Shown: positions 1 to 11,261 of the stretch, in pieces
Layout: every line of letters starts with the position of its first letter
Position numbering within the stretch: the first letter of the stretch is position 1
Source: Euclidia mi
Taxonomy: Eukaryota > Arthropoda > Insecta > Lepidoptera > Erebidae
Assembly (NCBI GenBank): GCA_944739405.2
Contig: OX123182.2
Coordinates: 97,642,051 to 97,706,050 of the forward strand
Direction of reading: 5' to 3'
DNA length: 64,000 nt
Position numbers and translations under genes: made by a program
Notes under the pieces: generated by a model
Told to the model about the DNA's origin: nothing
The model's input: the letters and a program-made list of their open reading frames with translations, nothing else
The model's database searches: none

Positions 1-307
1 GGCATATTGTGTTGATTTTTGCAACTACCGGTGATCATTTATAGTTATGCATAGCAATCAATCTAGCTTAAAACTAAATAATTATGATAATTACTGATTT
101 AATTTTTCAGTAGTACCAACATCGCCACCATCGTTTCAGGACTATCCCAATTGCATCTTAAACTCGCTCGGCGGAGCTCAGTCTATGCTATAATGGTCTA
201 CCGAGATTATTTTTATTATTGCAGATGTTGCAAAACATTAATTTAATATTGGCTTAGTAGTTACGTACATTTACTTACGTACATGGACATAATAACACGA
301 TATAAAT

Positions 308-545
308 GACTCACGCCTGTATCCCCGAAAGGGTACGCAGGGGTGAAATATTAAACCCACATTTCGCGATGAATTTTAGGTCGTACGTAAAAGGGAGCGA
401 GCCTATTGCCGTTACCGGGCACATCACCAGACTCCAAAATGCTGCTACTGCTAAACCAGTAACACTTTTGCCCGACTCGGGAATCGAACCCGAGACGACG
501 AGAAAGATCAGCAGTCGCATACGCTATCCACTGGACCACGGAGGC
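308..545 (-). repeat. tRNA-headed SINE (family A), partial
   Basis: Read on the minus strand, this copy has a tRNA-like head with an A box (TGGTCCAGTGG) and a B box (GGTTCGATTCC), followed by the family body. The body ends in the tract that reads CCCCGAAAGGGTACGCAGG on the plus strand. The same body recurs at 5295-5711, 23888-24097, 34183-34587 and 47905-48150. The ATGT tail seen in other copies is missing or lost here. The open frames across it (306-617 and the minus-strand ones) are chance readings of the repeat. Confidence 0.8.
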
Positions 546-859
546 AGTCAAAATAATAATATTATAATAATAATATTTTATTTCTCAGAAAGCACAGATA
601 CAATAGTATTCTTATAATATAATGTTAAACTTAAGGCTACAGTTTTCAAAGAATTGGAAAGAACACCAGACTCCTGTACTAGTTAAAAACTGTATCACAG
701 GCAGTTGGGTCCCTCATAACAAATTTTGTAAATAGGTACAGCAATATTATTTGCAACATTTGACAGAATACAATATAATCAAGGTAATAAATAAAACTTA
801 GTTACTAATTATTAGGTACGTATTATTAATATAATCATTGATCGTATATTAGAATCAAT
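546..859. other. AT-rich spacer, nothing recognised
   Basis: The stretch is AT-rich with no frame, splice pair or repeat I can identify. Its last 8 bases (852-859, GAATCAAT) are the left target-site duplication of the MITE that follows. Confidence 0.6.
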
Positions 860-1455
860 TAGACATGGGCGTTTTCGTATTTAGTTGCAAACGGATATGT
901 AACCGATATTCAATTTTCATATCGATATCGAAAACCGTTTTCAGATATCGATATCAGTAGAACGATATGCAGAACTAACAGTGAAACGAACGAAACGCAA
1001 ACCAACGACAAACGTAAACTCACACTTTTACCGTTAACGAGTAACCGCCAAGTTGCTAACTTATATGGACTCTTTGTTGTACCAAAATAAATAGAAACTA
1101 GACCTTATTGCTAGCGCGTTAAGATATAGATATTACACATGCACTATTATTAAACAAATAACCAATCACTAGCCGAAGTTACCTGATATTCGCTTCATCC
1201 CTTTTACGCCGGTAAAAAATTGAATGGTGAGACAGAGACAAAGCGAATAAAAACCGTCGATGTCATATCGGTCGTGATGTGAAGTTTGCGTTTTGTTCGT
1301 TATTCGTAGTTCGTTCTCGTTTTTGCGCTTTGGTTAAACCATAACTAGATGAAGTTTTTGTGAAAACGGTTATGTATTATTTAGATATCGATATGGTATG
1401 ATAATTAACACATATCCGATATAAGTTACGTTATGATATATCGAACCCATGCCTA
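860..1455. mobile_element. hAT-type MITE with 8-bp TSD
   Basis: The element starts TAGACATGGG and ends CCCATGCCTA, a 10-bp imperfect terminal inverted repeat. It is flanked by a perfect 8-bp direct repeat GAATCAAT at 852-859 and 1456-1463. An 8-bp duplication is the hallmark of hAT-superfamily transposition. Inside the ends, further inverted blocks pair: ATATCGATATC-rich tracts near 930-960 and 1383-1395, and GAACGAAACGCAAA-like against TTTGCGTTTTGTTCG near 985 and 1287. There is no coding capacity, so it would depend on a transposase supplied elsewhere. Confidence 0.8.
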
Positions 1456-1756
1456 GAATCAATATATTATTAGAGTGTTATGCATATTATACAAAACTGT
1501 AAGTGACTTGTAAAACTGCGGGTCAGCAGAATCGCGAATAATGACGATAATGATGATTAGTGTTAGTCAATTTATCATTTATTTATAACGTTATTTATAT
1601 AATAGTTATGTGCACTTATACACTAGATTATTTTACAATATCATGTTAGTAGGTCAATATTCAAAAGAGGTGTTAAGTTTATAAAAATGGTAAATGTAAT
1701 AATATAGTTATTGTCTTATTAAAACCAGTTTGGTGTGTTATATGTAAACACAGAAC

Positions 1757-2792
1757 TTAGGTATCTCCATATTCAATGGTATTGATGTATCTCCTCTCAG
1801 CCATGATTTTCGCTGGACAGTCAATGCATCCTGTAATATGGTTGCTCGGCTTTTTGTAGTGCAGGCATGTAGCACACTGTGGATCGTCTGCCTTTTTTGT
1901 GCAATCCTTTACAGAGTGGCCTCGATCACCGCAATGTCCACAGATGTATGTAGCCTCCCGACAAGTCTTAGCGGCATGACCATATTGCTGGCACACTGTA
2001 CTTAAAACAACGAGTAACCAATGTAAAGTCTTTTACAGGGCATGAAGACCAGTTCACGAACACTCTATCTTTACTTATGAGAGCTTTCCTGATTTCTGCA
2101 GAGACTTCTATAATGAAGTTGCAGGTCTCACCGTCCTTCTTGCCTGACTTGTGGCTTAATCTTACCTAATTGAAATAGGTCTCGAGATTGCAATTCGGCA
2201 ACATATCGGCTAGATTTTGGTGGTACAGGCAAGTAAATACTTCCTTTTCTTGCATTGATGTGGGCACTCCTATAACTACCACCCTTGGTTTCTGCTTATG
2301 AGGCTCGTCGATTTTAAGGCCTGAGTTCGTGAGCTGCACTGACTGTTTGAGCTTCTGTATGTCGTCTTTTCTGTCAGTGCTAATTATAACGCCGCCGTTT
2401 TTGATCTTATGTAGGCCGCGTACGTGAAGCTCCATCTGCTCAGGGCAGATAATTTTTTGAACGAGAGATTTTGTTTCCTCACTTGACTTCAATTTATCGT
2501 CAGGATAAATGGCTATAGTATTCAATTTACTCGGCTAAATATAATAGTTAGGACCTTTTTTTACCATATCAGCAAAAGACGTGGTAACGGGAAGTTTCGA
2601 CGATTTTTCAACGGTCCTTATAACTTCCTGCAGCTGATGTGAAAGGTCTACTTGTTCTTCAAGGGATTGTATAGACGAGTAGGCTTGGACTGTTCTATGT
2701 TTCAGGGACTGGTACCGTACTGCCATATGAGATTTAGCATTATGAACTTTACGGTATAAATAATTGATTCGCAGTTTCTGCTCTGTGTTCAT
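1757..2792 (-). pseudogene. LINE ORF1 (gag-like) relic
   Basis: Minus-strand coding relic read from 2792 down to 1757. First comes a charged, coiled-coil-prone segment ending in SFADMVKKG (2535-2792), a motif I associate with gag proteins of R1-like and Jockey-like LINEs. Next is a 119-residue RRM-like segment (2166-2525). The protein then continues in another frame between about 2160 and 2000 (DGETCNFIIEVSAEIRKAL). It ends in zinc knuckles, with a clear CGHCGDRGHSVKDC (CCHC) and a further Cys-rich unit. At least two or three frame changes break it. No reverse transcriptase follows downstream (below 1757), so this is a dead ORF1 fragment. Clade assignment is tentative. Confidence 0.75.
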
Positions 2793-3429
2793 CTTACCCT
2801 CAGCTACAATAGAACATATCTCATTGAGGCTTTGTTCAAAAAAATCAAATAAGTCATGATATAAATGAAGGTTGGTGAAAATAAAGTCTTGCTACTGCTC
2901 GATAAATCAAAAAACAACACTCCTCATATTTGTGACAGACTTTAGTACTTAATGTTAAAATCCTAAAATATTTTTGTTGGGTCACATAAAAATACACTAC
3001 AAAAAATCCTGGAAATAATAGGTACTAGAAATAAAAACATATTTCAATATTTTTTAATTATTACCTATAAATTATTTCATTTAACACCGACTTATCAATG
3101 CGTTATATTCCACGTAGTCGAAGAGATATTTCCTGTTAATGGCATAGTACGCCTGTACGTTTTTTTTAAATAAAATAAATGAAAATTGTAAGCAGTCCGT
3201 AGTAGAGGTAAGTGTCGGTTTTCTCTTAATTATAAGGAAGGGAAGGGTCTCTGCAGCTGTAAATCACGTTTCGTGACGAAAACGCGGCGCCTGACTAATA
3301 TATTAAATGGATAAAACAAACATTAAATAATTAATTTCATCACATTGCTGCGGCATTGTTTAAGAAAATAGACATATTGATAATTTTGGAATACTAATAA
3401 CTTCTGAGAGTAGTTTAATTTTATAATTA
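2793..3429. other. AT-rich spacer, nothing recognised
   Basis: I see no coding frame, TIR or family member in this interval. It borders the gag relic on the left and a family D fragment on the right. Confidence 0.5.
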
Positions 3430-3434
3430 AAATT

Positions 3435-3602
3435 CTTCAGTTATAGCCGATACTTTTGGGCGCAATAAGTTGAATTTTTATATGTGTGTTTCCTTGGGAA
3501 CGTAAGCGTGCACTACGAAGAGATTTCTCGAAATAGGAAGGTAATTTTTTATTTAAAAACATTGTTGTTCTAGCTGCCTGCTGCTGGCATCCTCTAGCTT
3601 CA
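3435..3602 (+). repeat. Family D repeat (CTAG-ending, about 190 bp), degraded
   Basis: The segment contains the family signatures: ATAGCCGATACTTTTGGGCG, then CCTTGGGAACGTAAGCGTGC, then GAAGAGATTTCTCGAAAT. It closes with TGCTGGCATCCTCTAGC. Better copies lie at 22674-22866, 25010-25190, 47757-48184 (split) and, inverted, at 10430-10640. The family is noncoding and ends in CTAGT in the better copies. Whether it is a non-autonomous Helitron or a LINE-derived end cannot be decided here. Confidence 0.6.
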
Positions 3603-3689
3603 TCTTTTAAATAAGCTCACTTACCCTGACTGAAATATCATCACCACTGAAAGGTTTCGTATTATACATTCATTTCATAACAAAACATA

Positions 3690-3832
3690 ACTTAGCGTCT
3701 TTTATCCCCGAAGGGGTAGGCAGAAGTAAATTACACGACCACACTTCGACAGATATGTTTCCGTACCAATGAAATAGGGGGCGAGCCTATTGCCATCTAC
3801 CGGGCACATTATTAAGCGTGCGATGTATCTTA
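3690..3832 (-). repeat. Mosaic SINE fragment (family A tail)
   Basis: The fragment has the family A tail (ATCCCCGAAGGGGTAGGCAG) and body (GGGGCGAGCCTATTGCC). It then joins GTTAAGCG-like sequence, as in the mosaic SINEs inside the two Helitrons at 52560 and 59670. It is truncated before any tRNA-like boxes. Confidence 0.65.
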
Positions 3833-4149
3833 TTTAATTTCGTCTTATAATACAAAGCCAGTTTTACAAAACAACTTAATTTGTTATTTTCTATTATACG
3901 TAGGTACATCACTAACACATATTTATTCAGATACATTTTCACTACTGTTAGAGTGAGAGATATTTCAAATAACTAGTAGAAAAAAGTTCTCCTTATTGCC
4001 ATAACTTTTTCAGCACCCTTTGAGAATAATTTGGCCAAAAACTTAGTCAAAAATATGCCTCTCGGGATTCCAAACAGAGATCTTAAGCTAGTATGATCAC
4101 CATCTTATCCATATAATCACACAACGAAGTGCATTTATAAAACTTGATA

Positions 4150-4310
4150 ATGTCTAAGAGGACGTAAACCAAGAAGCGATTAAGGGCAAATAGAGCACGT
4201 AGCTAGAAGAACATCGCAAACGTTAGACACCCGATGGATTTATGTTAGAGCCGTAGATGTCCATGACAAATGGTCAGACAGCACCGCATCCCTTGAACAA
4301 ATACTAACAT
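4150..4310 (+). pseudogene. Possible LINE ORF2 C-terminal scrap
   Basis: One frame reads RGRKPRSD, a stop, then HVARRTSQTLDTRWIYVRAV and DVHDKWSDSTASL. The spacing of R-G-R, R-W, A-x-D and W resembles the extreme C-terminus of many LINE reverse transcriptases. The match is short and contains a stop, so this is a weak suggestion only. Confidence 0.3.
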
Positions 4311-5165
4311 AAAAGCCTACATAGCTACTTAACTATAATAGCTAGAATAAAGAAAAAAACTGTTAAAAAATTTTACAAGAATTCCAATTAAAACTATGTA
4401 TGTTTTAAGAGCCACAAATTTTATTTAAGCTGTTAAAAACAGTTCTGAACATTGAATTCGATGAAAAATTAACATATAAATTGTATTCTTTCACACCGCA
4501 ACAGATAAACATTGTTAATTTTACCAATAAAACAATGTCACAAGAAACTAGACGTATGTGCCTTTCGAATGATGCATAAATGATTATGTTTAATTATCGC
4601 TAAGTAGTTCAATAAATCGAAACAAAACACCTCTCTTGTTAATTTTGTCGCGGAATCTCGTGCGCTTTCGTCTCGCTCGCGAAGGCAAAATATAAGCAAT
4701 ATGGCCGCTTATCTAAGGATTCGTCCACACTTTGTAATTTACGCAACTTAAAAATAGGTAGTCATATTTTTTTGTAGTTTGGGTTTTATATTAAACACCA
4801 ATAATAAATTTGTACAATATATATTATAAATATGTAAATCGAATTATATAAAAGTAAAAAATAAATCTGATGTAAAATTCATCATCAACTGGTGATCTAA
4901 ACGTGTTGTATGTATTAATTTAAACCAACAATCGAATTAAGGACAACAAATTTAATAGTGACTTAAACTCATAGCAGTGCAGCTTCAAGCAAATAACAAA
5001 ATGCACATGCACATACTATGAAGAAATAAATATTTTCAAAACCAACTATGGCAATAAACACGGTATTTATAGTATTATTATATCGAAAACTAAATAATAT
5101 TGTTTAAGTTTATTAATTATTATCAATAAATCAAAAAACTATACTCAGTGATATGAAATAGTAGA
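4311..5165. other. AT-rich spacer with one CG-rich patch
   Basis: There is no gene or known repeat. A short CG-rich patch near 4650-4690 stands out from the AT-rich surroundings and could be unique host DNA, but nothing coding is visible. Confidence 0.4.
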
Positions 5166-5262
5166 ACACATCCTCTATGTTAGAAAACGGAGTTAAAAAG
5201 AACATTTTAAAAGAACGTTACAAACACATCCTCTATGTTAGGAAACGGAGATAAAAAGAGAG
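5166..5262. repeat. Tandem duplication, 58-bp period
   Basis: ACACATCCTCTATGTTAG followed by AAACGGAG and AAAAAGA occurs at 5166 and again at 5224, one 58-bp period apart, with few changes. It is a simple local duplication just upstream of the SINE at 5295. Confidence 0.75.
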
Positions 5263-5294
5263 CAAAATTATATTATTAGTAATTATATCACAAG

Positions 5295-5682
5295 GTGCCG
5301 TGTGGTTGACGGCATAGAATACAAGTGTCGCCACCCCCTATCTTCCCGTGGGTGTCGTAAAAGGCGACTAAGGGATAACACGATGCAAATACCATCTTTG
5401 CGTAGAGACGGAAAACTCGACATCAAACCCTATACGACTGCCTCGTTGGTCTCGCGGCATAAATGTGCGCGTGGGATCGGGAGGTCCCGGGTTCGATTCC
5501 TGGGTCGGGCAGTGTTATTGGGTTTTTCTGTCACGAAATTCTCAGTAGCAGCACGGAGTCTGCAAATGTGCCCGGTACGGCAATAGGCTCGCCCCTTATT
5601 ACGTGGGACTAAAGTATATCTGGCGAAAAGTGGGTGTAGAAATACACCACTGCCTACCCCTTCGGGGATAAAAGGCGTGACG

Positions 5683-5711
<29 letters not shown>
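5295..5711 (+). mobile_element. SINE family A, full-length, with 11-bp TSD
   Basis: The complete copy is flanked by the direct repeat TATATCACAAG at 5284-5294 and 5712-5722. The 5' part contains a tRNA-like region with a B box GGTTCGATTCC at 5490-5500 and a weaker A-box-like stretch at 5444-5457. This implies RNA polymerase III transcription. The body carries the family motifs, and the 3' end is CCCCTTCGGGGATAAAAGG followed by an (ATGT)n tail (about 5684-5711). The microsatellite tail and TSD are signs of LINE-assisted retroposition. The 3' end closely resembles the LINE end at 62146-62188. Open frames across it are not genes. Confidence 0.9.
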
Positions 5712-5713
<2 letters not shown>

Positions 5714-5722
5714 TATCACAAG

Positions 5723-6876
5723 AAAATTTGAGCATAATGAAACACCACCAAACAAACACCACAAACCAAAACAAAAAACTCAACATCCAAAACCGCAAAA
5801 AATAACGAAGCAAAAAATATTGCAAACATATTTTGCTGTTTGTACCAACCCTTATTGTGAACCAATATAGTTACGTCCGTGGGTACTATACTACCCATAT
5901 CAAAAAACCTGAGGAACACAATAACATTTTTAATCAATCTTCTGTGTTTATTGTATATTTATGATAGTAAAGTACATTATTGTGATTATTAAGAAATGTT
6001 GATCGTTGTTTTAATGTAATTTCACTGAAAAAAAAGGAAAAAGAGCTAAAATTAGGCCAAAAAGTTAGGCGCCACCATTTTTTCGACACAGTTGTAGTTT
6101 GAAAACGAAATATAACTTGATTTTACTCACAGAAGTGTAATATGTATACGTAATTATAAAATACAAATCATGTAGTTTATTTTTATGTATAATAATCAAA
6201 GAAACAATTAGTAAAACTTAAGTACTTATGACATTACTTGGCTGGTACTCCAAAACACATGTTGCGAAATATGTACTAACGAAAAATTTTTTTATTCATT
6301 TGTCAAAGCTTGTTAACCTGCCATCTCGTATTTAAATGGCAAACTAGCTAGTTAACTATTGATTCCAAACACCAAAAGTCAAAAAAATACCGCTAATTGT
6401 CCTTAGATAGCAGTTTTAAAAAAATTGGCGCTTTGGGTACTCTGGTAACCGGGACGTGCAACGCTACTTTGTTTTTGGGTACCGTTGTACCCATGGACGT
6501 TCGAGTAGTTAAGATAAACTATGACGACTCATTTTCACATCTTCGGCACTCATTCGATTGTTAATAATATTGCACTTAGTATTTGTTTTTAAATAAAATA
6601 TGTCACATTTTTACCTATTGAAAAACAAATTCTAAGTGGAATTGCATTACATACAGATTTTTTTATATGATTTGATGGAGCTCCATACATTATTAATATA
6701 TTATTAATACGTTTCTTGCGAAACTATTAAAAGTTTATAATAAGCCTTAGTATTTTTTACTAATTTGTACTAAATTAAAATGTTCGCTTCATTTTTTATT
6801 TATTATCCTTCTTACACTTATTTTTAATAAAATATAATGCTTTAAAGTCTGACCAATGCCTTGCGCTGAATATGCG
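5723..6876. other. AT-rich spacer, nothing recognised
   Basis: Both strands show only short chance frames. No repeat family used elsewhere in the window is visible. Confidence 0.5.
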
Positions 6877-7022
6877 ACTAGAAAAATTAACTAGAAAGAA
6901 ATTTATTCACCGCCAAGCACGCATAAAACTAACAAGTTCCTTACACAAAACTAGAAAAAATAACTAAAAAGAAATTTATTCACCGCCAAGCACGCATAAA
7001 ACTAACAAGTGCCTTACACAAT
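6877..7022. repeat. Perfectly adjacent tandem duplication, 2 x 73 bp
   Basis: Units at 6877-6949 and 6950-7022 both run from ACTAGAAAAA through ATTCACCGCCAAGCACGCAT to CCTTACACAA. They differ at only a few positions, such as TTCC versus TGCC and AAGAAAT context changes. The head-to-tail arrangement suggests a recent local duplication. Confidence 0.85.
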
Positions 7023-10000
7023 AGCTTTTATTAAAACATTTTCCCGCGAAAAAAGTCACGTAATAACAGAGAGGCTGTGAGGCATGAACTATTGACATGA
7101 GAAAATGAACAACTCGAAGCTGCCTTCGACACGCTGCCAAAATTTAATGACAACCGACGCCTTCGCGGTCGGAAATTATTTGCAAATAAATGTTAGCCTT
7201 GACTCTTTGCATTTACTAATTTATCTTGCTGTCACAAAACAACTTCATGGATCGCTCCTTAAAATACACCCATATGTTACAGACATACAGTTCATAATCA
7301 AAATGTCGTCATTTACGGAACGTCAATAGCTAGCAGTGAATTTCAAGTTGGCTCCAATCTAAGCATCGATCAATTATTATGCTCAGATGATTGTACAGTA
7401 AACCATTAAGTTATTTCATTATGAATGTTCCAAAGAACTGCGTTTCTCCTAAGAGACCACTTCGTATTTTCCGCGAGCTGAGTTATAAAAACGAATTTTA
7501 TGTAAGAAAGGTTTGTTACAGGGTAATATTATTTCTTTCGCAGTCAACGGAAATTTGTTTTAAATTAATAAATTTAAAGTTGGAGAAACAATACTATAAA
7601 AAACAAAGAATTGCATCTACATTTTGTTATATCTTGATGTTTTCTTAAGCAAGCAGGCATTGCGGTATATTAACATTGTATTTTTGTATTTGATTAGTCG
7701 TTTCGTATACGGTATACTCTGGATGAGTGTTCATATTTTGTATAGTATATTGTAGTTATGTTTCAAGATTATCATTTCTATTGTATATCAGCTTTGGCGT
7801 CGATGATAAAGCATAAAAGTTTGGGGAATGTCATTAGAGGAGACTTCATTTTCCCCGCCTCTCCACTGAGAAAGAATGCCGTAATAAGCGCTCGTGGTTT
7901 GGCTATGCGAGTCGTTTTTTACTTTTATGAATGTTAATCTTATTTTGAACGGTGAATCATGCAATATAGGTTTGAAAAGGAATGAGCAATGACAAGAAGC
8001 AAAACATCCAAGGAGTCTGAATAAGACGAATTGCATGAGAGTAAATCAGTTCTATTGATAATGTCAAAACCAGGACGCAAGGATTCGAATCAATTTATAG
8101 AGAGTCGAGTCTGAAAGCAAACGCACAATAAATCTGGATAGCTTCTTTGATTCAACGGTTTATTTCGATAGAAATGTTATTTTTCTTACTAGGCTTTTAA
8201 TCATATCTCTGCTTTTCTGGTGAATTTTGTTTATACTGCAGAGGTGAAAATTACATGGTAAATGCAGGTTTTCAAAAGCAATTTTACAAATGAATACAGA
8301 CATGCTTCAATTTAAAAATTAATGTTACTGTATTTTAAGTAACATCTTTTATGCAGTTGTCACTAGCAAACGAAACGGATTTTTTTGTTAAACTGCTGCT
8401 CTATGATATATTTATGTGTTGACAAAAGTCTACCCACTCATTTTGTTCTCTCAGTTTTACGGCAAGACAGTGACACATAAAAATACTAAAAAACAGTAGA
8501 GAAAAATGTCAACTTAGGGTAAACAAACGATTTAAATAGGTAATATTTATCCTTATAAACCTTGTATACAGACACATAATTTGTGTCAGAGTCGACGCCA
8601 AGCCAAGCATTCATCGAAACCCAAAAAGACAGATGCAGCATTTCTAATACTAAGTAACTTTAACTCACAGTCACGTTTCATTCCACTTCTATATTTAGCT
8701 TGGCACTATTTTTGTGCCTTTTAGACGCCCGCGTACTATAAAGACGCAGTAACAACATATTTTCTTTTTGCTTTTCACTGCATGTGTAGTAGAGACATTT
8801 CGCTTCAATCAGAAAGGAAAACCGCAATGAAACTGATGCAGTGCGAAGAAGCTTTGAACGGATTCGGTGACTTGCAAAATAAGAACACACAATTTATTCG
8901 TTTGCACTTACGCACGTGCTTTGATTCACTCACTTTATTAAAAGTGATTGCTCCTCATGGTTGGTACCGTAAGGTTTATGAATAGGAAGCAATATGTGGC
9001 TGTTTATAAACTGCAGCGTTGAATGAAAGGTTTATAACGTTGAAGATTTACTAGTGTGTGTTGTTTACTCTGTGTCTATCTCTACTAATATTAAAGTATA
9101 TATGAGAACCCTCTCTTGTCAAAACGGCAGAACCAATTTAATAAATTTTAGCGTATACAATATAGATGAGAAATTGGAGACGAACGGACAAACGATCTGT
9201 TTTTGGGAAAAAAAACTTGAAAGGTATTAAAATAGTGGGTGAAAATATGGGAGTGATTGGGATGTCAAAGTTGTAATTACATCTCTAATATAACTTTTCC
9301 TACCTAACTAGTTCCTAAATAAATATATTAAGCAATTAAAATTTTATTATTTCATCATTAGGTTTTTTACATCCTACTAGATCTGTACAAAATGTATAGT
9401 GAGAAGTTTTCTTCCTTTCTTCGCGTTAACATAGTTATGCAACGACGCACGTCGCTTCTTGGTTTACGTCGCAAAATATGATCATAAATAATGAAATAGC
9501 TATTACACCAGTTGAAAGTTAGCGGAAAATATATTTTTATGGTTTATTTAAGCACTATTTATTCCAGTATGCTACTGATAAATACACTAAAGCATTCCAA
9601 AAGAAAAGTACGATGAAATGAACATCGACTTAATTTATTATCTTCAGTCACATCGGTATAAATCAGACTGCTAAGTAGATAAATTTATCATTTTCTATAT
9701 TTAGGCATTGAATTACGGTGTTAGTACAATCACAATAATTAAGTATCAGTAGGTACATGACAAAACACATATGATGTTCTGCTCATTCGCCAGGTTTAAG
9801 ACACTTGTTATATTCTTATAATTTATATTTACTAGATGTTTTAACAGTGGTATTTTATATAATAACTTTAAAAAATACTTTTCTGCCAAATATTATTCGA
9901 AGTTCAACAAATATCTTAAAAAATAACATTGAATGACACTCAAAACTCTCCGCGATCACCATCGGTGCAAGACGATCGTATCATCGGAAACAAATAATTT

Positions 10001-10429
10001 ATAAATTTTACGTGATTAAGACCCACAAAAATATGTTGTATCACTTAACTTGCTCCTCAGTTAGGTGAGCGTCACCCCGTGAATAAAAGTTGCAAATTCG
10101 CCCCGTTATGGAGCGCCCGTACGCCCCTTTTCAAGCGCCGTATGGACAAAATAATTATTTAATATTTTTTGAAGGGCTCATACGCCCCTTCCCTACAATG
10201 AATGATTTTATTTATAAAAATAGTACGGTTAGGAAAAACGTAATTTTCCTGATTATAAAATTTTGAATACTGATTTAGAAATATTGCTATTTGTGTGAGT
10301 ATAGTGTTCATACTGCCTTTTGTTTTAAGTTATTGCTAGAGATTGTAAGAAAAAAGTTTTTATATATTGTATCATACCTGTTTCTATTTACCTACATATT
10401 TAATTGAGTAAGTTATTTTATGATCTAAC
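7023..10429. other. Sparse region without recognisable genes
   Basis: Several frames of 60-85 codons occur on both strands (for example 7105-7329, 7391-7648, 8678-8890) but none shows a domain, a Kozak context with splice partner or family resemblance. Around 9090-9200 there is text typical of generic arthropod repeat tails, too degraded to name. Near 10060-10200 the motif GCCC(A/G)TACGCCCC occurs twice and recurs inverted at 18650-18745. Confidence 0.45.
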
Positions 10430-10640
10430 TAGAGGACGCCAGCGGCTTCGCACGCACATATTTTTGAATTTCCCGTTTTGTCCGATCCCGTGGGAATTTC
10501 GGGAAATCCCGTCTTAGTGCACCCCTACGGTCCCCAAGGAACATACATGCTAAATTTCAGCTTTTTGCGCCGCGTATTTCGGCTGTAGCGTGTCTGTCAG
10601 TCAGTCAGTAATGCAAGGATTTTATATATTAAGATTACAC
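10430..10640 (-). repeat. Family D repeat, inverted, nearly complete
   Basis: On the minus strand it reads AAAATCCTTGCATTACTGAC, then GACAGACACGCTACAGCCGA, then CCTTGGGGACCGTAGGGGTG, and ends GCTGGCGTCCTCTAGT. It matches the copy at 22674-22866 over its whole length. It is noncoding. Confidence 0.8.
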
Positions 10641-10699
10641 AATACCTATTGCTTTTAAAAATGAGTTTTCCATAAAAGCCTTTCAGTGCCTAATTTCTG

Positions 10700-11010
10700 A
10701 TTCATCATTATCAACACTTTATACTGTCCCAGTGCTGTGCACGGGCCTCTTCTCATTATGAGAAGGTTAAGGCCACCACGTTGGCCAAGTGCGGGTTGGC
10801 AGACTTCACATGTCTTTCGAGATCATTATGGAGAACTCTCAGACATGCAGGTTTCCTCACGATGTTTTCCTTCACCGTTCAGCAAGCGATAATTAACAAT
10901 TGAATTCGCACATAACTTCGAAAAGTCATTGGTGCGAGCCGTGGGTTCGAATCCGAGATCCTCTGCGTGGCAGTCCGTCGGTCTCTCCACTCAGCTATCG
11001 CTGCTTTCTT
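10700..11010 (-). repeat. tRNA-headed SINE (family C)
   Basis: The minus strand carries a strong A box (TAGCTGAGTGG, near 10986-10996) and a B-box-like GATTCGAACCC, then GCACATAACTTCGAAAAG on the plus strand. The body ends with a GAT-rich tract on the minus strand (TAATGATGAA). The head is shared with copies at 44521-44900 and 54619-55011, while the 3' body is shared with 33490-33695 instead. The element is therefore modular. Confidence 0.8.
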
Positions 11011-11261
11011 CTTCTTTTAATTTCTGATTAATAACTTCAAAACAAGGTTTTTATAGGCGAGTACCTTCTGTTAATTTATGTTACCATGGTACTTTTCAAA
11101 ACATATTACTGATTGATAACTTTGTAACCAGCTTTCTTATAAACACCTAACCTCTGTTCGTTTCTGTAACCCTGGTACTCTTTTGAACAAGCGTCATACT
11201 TCATTTTATTGAATAAAAATTTGTACAGAAGATGATTAGAAAAGTAACATTACTGAGAGGT

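Noticed and set aside
308..545. tRNA-like sequence with good A and B boxes, possible tRNA gene
   Set aside because: No complete cloverleaf with acceptor pairing, and the sequence continues into the SINE A body found at several other sites. It is a SINE head.
5302..5870. Open frames of 61-131 codons on both strands
   Set aside because: All lie across SINE A and its ATGT tail; repeated Tyr-Val-Cys-Met runs come from the microsatellite.
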